Source: Flavobacteriales bacterium
GTDB lineage: Bacteria > Bacteroidota > Bacteroidia > Flavobacteriales_D > Sanyastnellaceae
DNA: 5,165 nt
Assembly (NCBI GenBank): GCA_015663855.1
Contig: DQRJ01000073.1
Location: forward strand, 1-5,165
Direction: 5' to 3'
Shown: piece by piece, positions 1 through 5,165 of the stretch
How positions within the stretch are numbered: position 1 is the stretch's first letter
Layout of the letters: each line of letters begins with the position of its first letter
Made by a program: the position numbers and the translations under genes
The notes under the pieces: generated by a model
The model's input: only the letters and a program-made list of their open reading frames with translations
What the model was told of the DNA's origin: nothing
Database searches by the model: none

Positions 1-485
1 CCGTCTTCGCCGTCCTCGCTTTCTTGTTCTTGCTGTTGTTGTTGCATCGCGTTAGCGAGAGCAAGGTTGTGTCGAGCATCGGAAAGGGTGGGGTCGAGGC
101 GAAGGGCTGATTTATAAGCTTCTATCGCACTAGACGGGTCTTGTGAGTTAAGAGCTATGTTGCCGGCATTATACCAAGACTTAGCTTTTAGTTCTGCATC
201 CTCCGAAGAGTCAATAGCTTGTCGAAACGCTGATGTTGCTCCTTCAAGATCTTCTGTTTCCATTAAAGATCGTCCAATATTGTATGCAGCGATGTCTTCG
301 AAGCCTTCCAAAGTACTCCCGTTGCTGAATGAAGTAGCTGCTTGTTCATTATTCTGTTCTCCGAAATAAGCTACGCCATCTATGAGATGCTGTTTGAGAT
401 CTAGCTGGGTTTGGGCTGAAATCTGAGGGAGACAGAGTAAAGCCAAGGTCGTTATAGTCCAAACAATTTTATTCATCTGCTTCAT
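1..485 (-). CDS. batC: BatC: exported TPR protein, 3' partial
   Basis: The first 161 residues of a TPR protein, with the C-terminus beyond the left edge. The start is ATG at 485, overlapping the batB stop as ATGA; a second in-frame ATG at 476 gives a protein beginning MNKIVW and is equally possible. A signal peptide is clear: basic start, hydrophobic core (about residues 8-19), and a likely cleavage site at QISA/QTQ (around residue 24), so the mature protein is periplasmic. Helical repeats follow: a degenerate unit at about 34-65, TPR-like units at about 66-96 (YNIGRSLMETEDLEGATSAF) and a good TPR at 103-136 (YNAGNIAL, then AIEAYKSALRLDP). After residue 147 the sequence becomes Q/E/D-rich (five glutamines at 148-152, then E, Q, S, D, G), the low-complexity tail usual in BatC. 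No stop codon is reached in the window. The role is presumed scaffolding of the periplasmic Bat proteins; this is inferred from the TPR fold and context. Confidence 0.9.
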   Translation of the reverse strand, partial: MKQMNKIVWTITTLALLCLPQISAQTQLDLKQHLIDGVAYFGEQNNEQAATSFSNGSTLEGFEDIAAYNIGRSLMETEDLEGATSAFRQAIDSSEDAELKAKSWYNAGNIALNSQDPSSAIEAYKSALRLDPTLSDARHNLALANAMQQQQQEQESEDGED

Positions 486-489
486 CTGC
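472..489 (-). repeat. Perfect 9-bp tandem duplication at the batB/batC junction
   Basis: On the coding strand GCAGATGAA occurs twice in tandem (489-481 and 480-472). Each copy contains an ATG, giving two in-frame batC start candidates at 485 and 476, exactly three codons apart. The first copy also holds the batB stop TGA. The duplication therefore adds M-K-Q to BatC without changing either frame, and leaves the BatB end as KRR. Confidence 0.9.
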
Positions 490-1615
490 GTTTCGTGGGA
501 TTAGGGATGAATGCTTCCATAATGATTAGTCCTAGTGCGAGTAATAAAAAGAACTGGAATCGATGGTCGTAATCGGTAAATCTAACGTTGGCAATTCGAG
601 TTTTCTCCTCCTTGTTTAATGCGTCAATCACAGGAGAAATGTCTATGTAACTTCTATTAGCTCGAGTGAAACTCCCTCCGCCCGCTTGAACTGTTGCTAC
701 AAGAACAGATTCGTCAAGTCTAGATACAACAGGTTGACCGTCAGGTCCGTGAATAAATCCGATTTTGCGACCTCGTTTATCGTAGTGGGGAATAGGAGCC
801 CCTTCTGGAGTTGCAACACCTAGAACATGAACGGTAATTCCTTGTTCAAAAGCGCTGCTCGCAGCTGCTACAGGATCGTCTTCATGATTTTCTCCGTCTG
901 TAATGAGTAGGATTGATCTACTCGATTCTGGCGCATTATCGAATGCTTTCACACTTACATCAATGGCACTTCCGAGAGCAGTCCCTTGGGTAGCCACGAC
1001 ATCCGTGGTTACCGAATTTAAGAATAGCTTAATAGCACTGTAGTCAGAGGTAAGGGGGCATTGAATATATGCTTCACCTGCGAAAACGACTAGCCCCACT
1101 CTGTCACTACCGAGTTTGTTGAGGATACGCTCTACGGTTTGGCGTGCTAGCGCAATCCTTTCCACGCCTAAATCTTCCGCCCGCATGCTGTTACTAACGT
1201 CGATTGCAATCACGAAGTCTGCTCCCTTAGTTTCCACTTCTTGTAAGCGGCTCCCGACTTTGGGCCCTAGTAATCCGAAGATGACCATTGATAGGGCTAA
1301 ACGCCAAACCACAAACCTCCACGCTTCTCTCCCCGGTGAAAATCCTGGAAGTGTTGCATCTTGTAAATTCGAATCTGATAAGAGACCTATTGCCTTTGTT
1401 TTCCAACGTAAATGAAGCAAAAATGCAAAAGTGGCTATTGGAAGGATTGCCAGTAACGGTATCAATTCAGGTTTATGCAGCTCAACGTGTGGGGCGAATT
1501 CAGATTTCACCCATAGCACAGAGATTAATGCGCCCCAGAAAAGAACTTCGCTTATCACAACCCCTAGGAGAGCCGAGTTATACTGCTGTTTATTTCTATC
1601 GTTTTCCTTTCTCAT
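482..1615 (-). CDS. batB: BatB: vWA-domain inner-membrane protein
   Basis: Second membrane-anchored vWA protein, 377 residues. Predicted helices are at about 14-36, 51-68, 101-118 and 353-370. The vWA domain (about 130-330) has a complete MIDAS: D139-V-S141-N-S143, T212 in GTALG and D240 in LLITDGENHED. The PLTSDY segment (187-192) and the long insert with PIPHYDKRGRKIGFIHG (274-290) are BatB-like; the BatA C-terminal signature is missing. Basic patches at the N-terminus (RKENDRNK), after helix 2 (RWKTK) and at the C-terminus (TKRR) indicate a periplasmic vWA domain. The protein is longer than most BatB sequences (about 320-350) because of an N-terminal extension with an additional helix. The ATG at 1615 overlaps the batA stop in an ATGA junction, the pattern seen at other junctions in this operon, so I keep this start although there is no Shine-Dalgarno sequence. 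The TGA at 484-482 overlaps the batC ATG. BatA and BatB are paralogues and probably interact. Confidence 0.94.
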   Translation of the reverse strand: MRKENDRNKQQYNSALLGVVISEVLFWGALISVLWVKSEFAPHVELHKPELIPLLAILPIATFAFLLHLRWKTKAIGLLSDSNLQDATLPGFSPGREAWRFVVWRLALSMVIFGLLGPKVGSRLQEVETKGADFVIAIDVSNSMRAEDLGVERIALARQTVERILNKLGSDRVGLVVFAGEAYIQCPLTSDYSAIKLFLNSVTTDVVATQGTALGSAIDVSVKAFDNAPESSRSILLITDGENHEDDPVAAASSAFEQGITVHVLGVATPEGAPIPHYDKRGRKIGFIHGPDGQPVVSRLDESVLVATVQAGGGSFTRANRSYIDISPVIDALNKEEKTRIANVRFTDYDHRFQFFLLLALGLIIMEAFIPNPTKRR

Positions 1616-2685
1616 GATATAGATCGGATAACGGTAAATCTGAGTAGTCTTTCTAAAACGAGTGCCGACATTGCCATCAGTGCAAAAGGAATGTATGCCT
1701 CGGTTTTTCTTTGATATCTGAGTACGTTGAAGCGAGTTTTCTCTAGAATATCGATCTCCTCATAAATTGCCTTCAACTTATCTGTATTTGTCGCTCTAAA
1801 GTATTTTCCACCAGTTCGTTCTGCGATTTCCATCAAAATTTCCTCATCAATTCGAACGTCTATCCAGTCGTACCTGTAAGTGTCGCCCATCTTCGCAACC
1901 GGGCTTTTCGCCTTACCCACAGATCCCACGCCTATCGTGTATACTCTGATTCCATTGAGTTCAGCGAGTTGCGCTGCGTCTGAGGGGTCGATTGACCCGG
2001 CGTTATTCACTCCGTCCGTGAGTAAAATTATGACTCGACTTTTCGCCTCAGATTTCCTTAATCTATTAACTGCAGTTGCCAAACCCATTCCTATAGCTGT
2101 CCCCCCTTCAAGTAAGCCCGTTTGCAAATCCATAACCCCGTTCTTAACTACGATATGATCTGAAGTTACGGGCACCTGAGTGAATGACTCACCCTCATAC
2201 GCTACCACGCCTATTCTATCGTGAGGTCGTGCATTGATGAAATCTACAGCTACTAATTTCGCTTGTTCTAATCTATTAGGCTTGAAGTCCATGCTTAACA
2301 TCGACGCCGAAACATCCATGGCAAGTACCAAATCGATTCCTTCACTCGTCATATCCTCGATACTATTTGACGATTGAGGCCTTGCTATAGCGATTGCCAA
2401 AAGTGCGATCGCAAAAGTCCTCAATGCATAAGGAAATTCAGCTATTTGCGCCCTCCCTAGATCGGGAAGCGATTGTAAATTACTCGCCTCGCTTGAGAAG
2501 GAAACGAGAGCATACAAATTGCCAAACCTCGCTGACCCCCAAGCTCTTTTCGCAGCATACCCCACCGATAATAGCATGAAGAGTAAAGCCCATGGACGCT
2601 CCCACAGGTAAACATTATTCACCCACAGAGCGATAAAGCCCGCAGCTATTAATGCCACAACGTGTATCGGAAGTGCTTTTTTCAC
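1612..2685 (-). CDS. batA: BatA: vWA-domain inner-membrane protein
   Basis: Membrane-anchored vWA protein, 357 residues. Hydrophobic helices lie at about 5-24, 30-46 and 88-103, and near the C-terminus at 331-346. The vWA domain between them (about 115-315) has a complete MIDAS: D124-V-S126-A-S128, T196 in GGTAIG and D224 in LLTDG. The C-terminal part of the domain carries the BatA hallmark: IDEEILMEIAERTGGKYFRA (279-298), then LKAIYEEIDILEKTRF (304-319). That segment distinguishes it from BatB. Basic residues follow helix 2 (AAKRAWGSARFG) and the last helix (ERLLRF), so the positive-inside rule puts the vWA domain in the periplasm. The first helix looks additional to the usual BatA plan, in which the W/P-containing helix at 30-46 is first. 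The start is GTG at 2685, overlapping the upstream TGA by 4 bases (GTGA), which supports translational coupling; there is no clear Shine-Dalgarno sequence. The end overlaps batB by 4 bases. Bat operons are associated with aerotolerance, but the mechanism is unclear. Confidence 0.94.
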   Translation of the reverse strand: MKKALPIHVVALIAAGFIALWVNNVYLWERPWALLFMLLSVGYAAKRAWGSARFGNLYALVSFSSEASNLQSLPDLGRAQIAEFPYALRTFAIALLAIAIARPQSSNSIEDMTSEGIDLVLAMDVSASMLSMDFKPNRLEQAKLVAVDFINARPHDRIGVVAYEGESFTQVPVTSDHIVVKNGVMDLQTGLLEGGTAIGMGLATAVNRLRKSEAKSRVIILLTDGVNNAGSIDPSDAAQLAELNGIRVYTIGVGSVGKAKSPVAKMGDTYRYDWIDVRIDEEILMEIAERTGGKYFRATNTDKLKAIYEEIDILEKTRFNVLRYQRKTEAYIPFALMAMSALVLERLLRFTVIRSIS

Positions 2686-3665
2686 TCTTCTACTGGTTTT
2701 TCTTGGGTGATCTCGACAAATTCAATGCACGCGTTAAGTGACCGCAAGTGATCTTCCGTTCCAGCCCTGTGTTTCGCGAACTTAACCATGTCGCCTAACC
2801 TTAAGGCGATTATGATTTTGCTCTTCTCAGATTGTGCTACGTCGAGCGAGTTTATCAGCGCCGCCGCTTCGCCCGTCGTGCTCTCTAAGGATGAAATAAA
2901 GAATCTGGCGTCTAAATACGTTCTAATGATTTCGCTCAGTTGCACGTGGAATGATTTGGCCTCCCCCTTAGTCCAAACCTCCCTCTCCTGCAGTCTCCTC
3001 AATTTCTCAAGAGCCGTTATATGTGGCGGTATCACAGGAATGATCTTTTCTAACACAAGTCCTTTCCTCGACATTATCTTCTTGAATAAATACAAATAAA
3101 GTAGTCCTGTAAGCGCAAGCCCTATCGCACCTAAAATCCACGGCGTAGCTTGTTTCAACTTGTCTGCAAAACTCCATTCTATCGATATAATGTCAGCAGC
3201 AGGCTTCAATTCAGGAGCGTTTCCAGTCCTAGTAGGAACTACTTGAATCATAAGAGGAGAGGTCTTGTTACCTAGTATTTCTACTGACGGAATTACTACG
3301 TATCCAGAGTCCCAAGCCGTCACCACCCATGATTGTTCGATTATGAAATCCCATTCCGAGGGTGAGTCCTCCTTCGGTAGAATCGTATCTATCTCACTTG
3401 CCACCAAAATCTCAAAACCACCTGGGATAGTATCCTCCCAGACAGGCCATCCAGTACTTTCTTCGCCCATTTCAAGGCCTAAACTCAATTTTATCGTAGC
3501 TCTTTCGCCCCATGCAATCCTCCCCGTATCTGAGACCAAACTTAGGTCGGAGGGAAGTGACTGAAGAACGCCTTGAGATAAGCCTTCGTTCGTACAAGCG
3601 AAGGAGGAAACGATAATTATTAGCGTCAATGGTAATATGTACGAGCTCTTATCCACGTCGATCAA
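2682..3665 (-). CDS. Short BatD-like single-pass membrane protein
   Basis: Predicted 327-residue inner-membrane protein that commonly sits between DUF58 and batA in Bacteroidota. Residues 9-23 form a hydrophobic export signal ending near SFAC. A beta-rich periplasmic region follows (about 35-145), resembling BatD-type Ig-like domains: the WEDTIPGGFEIL stretch at 76-87 and the TAWDSGYVVIPSVEI stretch at 116-130. One membrane helix lies at about 175-195, followed by the basic KKIMSRK (195-201), which places the C-terminus in the cytoplasm. The cytoplasmic part is helical, with LEKLRRLQEREVWTKGEAKSFH (219-240) and the conserved-looking GDMVKFAKH (291-299). It is much shorter than true BatD (often above 500 residues), which may lie beyond the left edge. 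Start choice is open: TTG at 3665 gives the longest form (17-base overlap with DUF58), while GTG at 3656 gives a tidier signal peptide (8-base overlap). No Shine-Dalgarno sequence is seen for either. The lipobox at C24 is weak. The stop TGA overlaps the GTG of batA. Confidence 0.85.
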   Translation of the reverse strand: MIDVDKSSYILPLTLIIIVSSFACTNEGLSQGVLQSLPSDLSLVSDTGRIAWGERATIKLSLGLEMGEESTGWPVWEDTIPGGFEILVASEIDTILPKEDSPSEWDFIIEQSWVVTAWDSGYVVIPSVEILGNKTSPLMIQVVPTRTGNAPELKPAADIISIEWSFADKLKQATPWILGAIGLALTGLLYLYLFKKIMSRKGLVLEKIIPVIPPHITALEKLRRLQEREVWTKGEAKSFHVQLSEIIRTYLDARFFISSLESTTGEAAALINSLDVAQSEKSKIIIALRLGDMVKFAKHRAGTEDHLRSLNACIEFVEITQEKPVEE

Positions 3666-4515
3666 ATAATTGCATTAACGGTTTTACATAGGGAAGGTCT
3701 GTACGAATTGTCGTAGAATCGACTCCAGCTCTAGCGAACGCTTTCTTCAAGTTATTCGCTCTCTCTAGCTCGGCCGCTTTATATTTTACTCTAGCTTTTT
3801 TCGACCCCGTCCGTATCCATTTCGTCTTCCCACTCTCTGGATCTTTCAGTGGCAACCAACCCACGTTAGGAATATCTAAATCAATAGGATCTTCTATTTT
3901 GAGAGCTACGAAATCGTGCTTTCGCCCGGCCCTCTTCAGTAAGTCCTCATATCCCGAGTCCCGGAAATCGCTAAGTAGGAACGAAACAGTTCGCTTCTTC
4001 ATTGCCGTTAGGAAATGATCTAATGCGTTCGTCAAATCCGTCCCCTTTCCTTCAGGCTTAATCTCAAGAATCTCACGAATTATCCTTAATACATGCGATC
4101 TTCCTTTTTTAGGTGGAATAAACTTCTCAATCCTATCAGAAAATAGAATAGCCCCCACTTTATCATTATTCCCCATCGCACTAAACGCAAGCACAGCAGC
4201 AAGTTCCGTTATCCTGTCTCGCTTACTCACCCCTCGTGTGCCTCCATCTATAGACCCACTGATATCTGCCAAAATAAAAACAGTTAGCTCTCTCTCTTCC
4301 TCAAAAACTTTCACGTATGGAGTCCCCATTCGAGCCGTGACGTTCCAATCTATGGACCTTACCTCATCACCGTGTTGGTATTCTCGATTTTCGCTAAAGG
4401 CCATTCCTCGACCTTTGAAAGCGCTTGCGTACTCACCCGAGAATATTTTATCGCTCAATCCACGCGATTTAATCTCAACCCTACGTACTCTTTTAAGAAG
4501 TTCTACCGTATCCAT
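3649..4515 (-). CDS. DUF58 domain protein with vWA fold, MoxR partner
   Basis: A 288-residue cytoplasmic DUF58 protein with no signal peptide or membrane helix. Its N-terminal half carries the DUF58 signature: KGRGMAFSENREYQHGD (34-50), then DEVRSIDW (50-57) and the TAR motif (60-62). A vWA-like fold follows with a complete MIDAS metal site: D84-I-S86-G-S88, T159 in GKGTD and D183 in LLSDF. Length is in the usual range of about 280-310 for the soluble version. The ATG start at 4515 immediately follows the TAA of moxR with no spacer, so translation is probably coupled. The end overlaps the start of the BatD-like gene. DUF58 proteins are nearly always encoded beside a MoxR ATPase and are presumed partners or substrates; the molecular function is not established. 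No sign of decay. The C-terminal region (residues 235-265) is rich in lysine, arginine and alanine and is probably helical. Confidence 0.95.
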   Translation of the reverse strand: MDTVELLKRVRRVEIKSRGLSDKIFSGEYASAFKGRGMAFSENREYQHGDEVRSIDWNVTARMGTPYVKVFEEERELTVFILADISGSIDGGTRGVSKRDRITELAAVLAFSAMGNNDKVGAILFSDRIEKFIPPKKGRSHVLRIIREILEIKPEGKGTDLTNALDHFLTAMKKRTVSFLLSDFRDSGYEDLLKRAGRKHDFVALKIEDPIDLDIPNVGWLPLKDPESGKTKWIRTGSKKARVKYKAAELERANNLKKAFARAGVDSTTIRTDLPYVKPLMQLFDRRG

Positions 4516-5165
4516 TTATGGCACGATCACGCTATCCATTATCTCAGTTACGATTTGTTCCTGAGTAATATTTTCTGCCTCCGCTTCGAAGGTGAGCCCG
4601 ACTCTATGTCGCATCACATCCATGGCTACAGCTCTCACATCTTCTGGAGTTACATACCCGCGATGATCCATAAACGCATGTGCTTTCGCGGCTAATCCTA
4701 GTCCTATGCTCGCCCTCGGCGATGCTCCGAACGAAATAAGTTCTGTCAAGTGACCTAGTCCGACGTTCTCTGGCGACCTCGTCGCGAATACAAGGTCTAT
4801 AATGTACTTCTCAACCTTTTCGTCTAAATAAATCTCCCGAACTAAGTTGCGGGCTTCAAGAATTTGCTTCTTTGTAACTACGGCCGTTGGTGTTGGAAGT
4901 CCGTCCACAGACATATTAGCTCTCAATATTCTTTGCTCCTCTTCTTTCGTAGGATATCCAATCACCACTTTCAACAGAAATCTATCTACTTGTGCTTCGG
5001 GAAGGGGATACGTCCCCTCTTGCTCGACCGGATTCTGTGTCGCGAGAACTAAAAAGGGTTAGGGACTTTAAATGTCTCATTTCCTATCGTCACCTGCCTT
5101 TCTTGCATCGCCTCTAACAAAGCGCTTTGCACTTTCGCCGGCGCTCTATTTATCTCATCCGCTAA
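4516..5165 (-). CDS. moxR: MoxR-family AAA+ ATPase, 5' partial, apparent frameshift
   Basis: Cytoplasmic AAA+ ATPase of the MoxR family, thought to act as a chaperone-like remodeller of vWA-domain partners encoded next to it. The window enters the gene at Walker B (LADEINRA, 5165-5142). Then come the sensor 1 region (LATQNP, about 5046-5029), the arginine-finger region (QVDRFLL, about 4992-4972) and the sensor 2 / lid motif GASPRAS (4728-4708). The upstream part with Walker A, roughly 100-115 residues, is outside the window; about 216 residues are present against a family norm near 320-330. The reading frame entered at 5165 hits TAG at 5051-5049, while the downstream frame is closed upstream by TAA at 5061-5059. 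Restoring one T in the T5 run (5055-5051 on the coding strand) gives the family-typical NPFLVLATQNP, so this is one gene broken by a one-base deletion or a sequencing error. A TTG at 4974 could open the downstream piece but lies inside the ATPase core and is not a believable start. The stop TAA at 4518-4516 directly touches the ATG of the DUF58 gene. Family assignment is very secure; intactness is uncertain. Confidence 0.93.
5049..5061 (-). other. Frameshift site in moxR (T5 run / CCCTTTT heptamer)
   Basis: On the coding strand this stretch reads TAACCCTTTTTAG. The upstream frame reads it as AAC CCT TTT TAG and stops; the downstream frame reads TAA CCC TTT TTA and continues into LVLATQNP. The two stops confine the frame change to these 13 bases. 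One additional T in the T5 homopolymer would heal the gene. As it stands, C-CCT-TTT also fits the X-XXY-YYZ pattern of a -1 slippery site, and slipping there would give the same expected protein. A homopolymer deletion or read error is the simpler explanation. Confidence 0.85.

Noticed and set aside
25..44. TTG/TGT-rich short repeat as a microsatellite
   Set aside because: On the coding strand it is CAA/CAG glutamine codons of the normal BatC low-complexity tail.
157..369. Plus-strand ORF antisense to batC
   Set aside because: No recognisable domain; it lies wholly opposite a convincing TPR/signal-peptide coding region in another frame.
3265..3564. Plus-strand ORF of 99 codons opposite the BatD-like gene, and similar ones opposite batA, batB and DUF58
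   Set aside because: Low-complexity S/P/T-rich translations with no motif, typical of the antisense shadow of real genes.
4516..4974. A stand-alone gene starting at TTG 4974
   Set aside because: Clear MoxR sequence continues upstream to 5165 (sensor 1, Walker B); the start falls within the ATPase core and only appears because of the frameshift.
5002..5019. Small hairpin GGGG-ACGTAT-CCCC in moxR as a frameshift stimulator or terminator
   Set aside because: It encodes the conserved EGTYPLP segment, is too far from the slippery site and is not followed by a U-run.
1..5165. A wholly new system, mobile element, CRISPR array, tRNA/rRNA or promoter/terminator
   Set aside because: Coding density is essentially complete with known Bat-operon families; no RNA gene, inverted terminal repeat, repeat array or intergenic space was found.

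Overview
All recognisable genes in this window lie on the minus strand and form one tightly packed operon of the MoxR / Bat type. In transcription order, from high to low coordinates, it reads: a MoxR-family AAA+ ATPase (5' end outside the window), a DUF58 protein with a von Willebrand factor A (vWA) domain, a short BatD-like membrane protein, BatA, BatB, and the start of BatC (3' end outside the window). The gene order, the BatA C-terminal signature, the Q/E-rich tail of BatC and the near absence of Shine-Dalgarno sequences point to a member of the Bacteroidota or a close FCB-group relative with moderate GC. I cannot place it more finely.

Layout: 5165-4516 moxR (partial, with an apparent one-base frameshift at 5051-5055); 4515-3649 DUF58; 3665-2682 BatD-like; 2685-1612 batA; 1615-482 batB; 485-1 batC (partial). 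Neighbouring genes abut (TAA immediately followed by ATG) or overlap by 4 bases (three junctions) or by about 8-17 bases (DUF58/BatD-like). No gap is long enough for an internal promoter or terminator, so all six should sit on one transcript that begins and ends outside the window.

How the parts fit, from family knowledge plus the topology read here: MoxR and DUF58 are cytoplasmic, the AAA+ ATPase probably acting as a chaperone-like remodeller of its vWA partners. BatA and BatB are membrane proteins whose vWA domains, by the positive-inside rule, face the periplasm. The BatD-like protein has a beta-rich periplasmic half, one membrane helix and a cytoplasmic helical domain, so it could link the two sides. 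BatC is an exported TPR protein. The three vWA domains visible (DUF58, BatA, BatB) all keep a complete metal-binding MIDAS motif. Bat systems have been linked to aerotolerance and stress survival, but the exact biochemical role is unsettled.

The system is a known one. The points worth a second look are the frameshift in moxR, which sits on a sequence that also matches a -1 slippery heptamer, an apparent extra N-terminal membrane helix shared by BatA and BatB, and a perfect 9-bp tandem duplication that carries the batC start codon.
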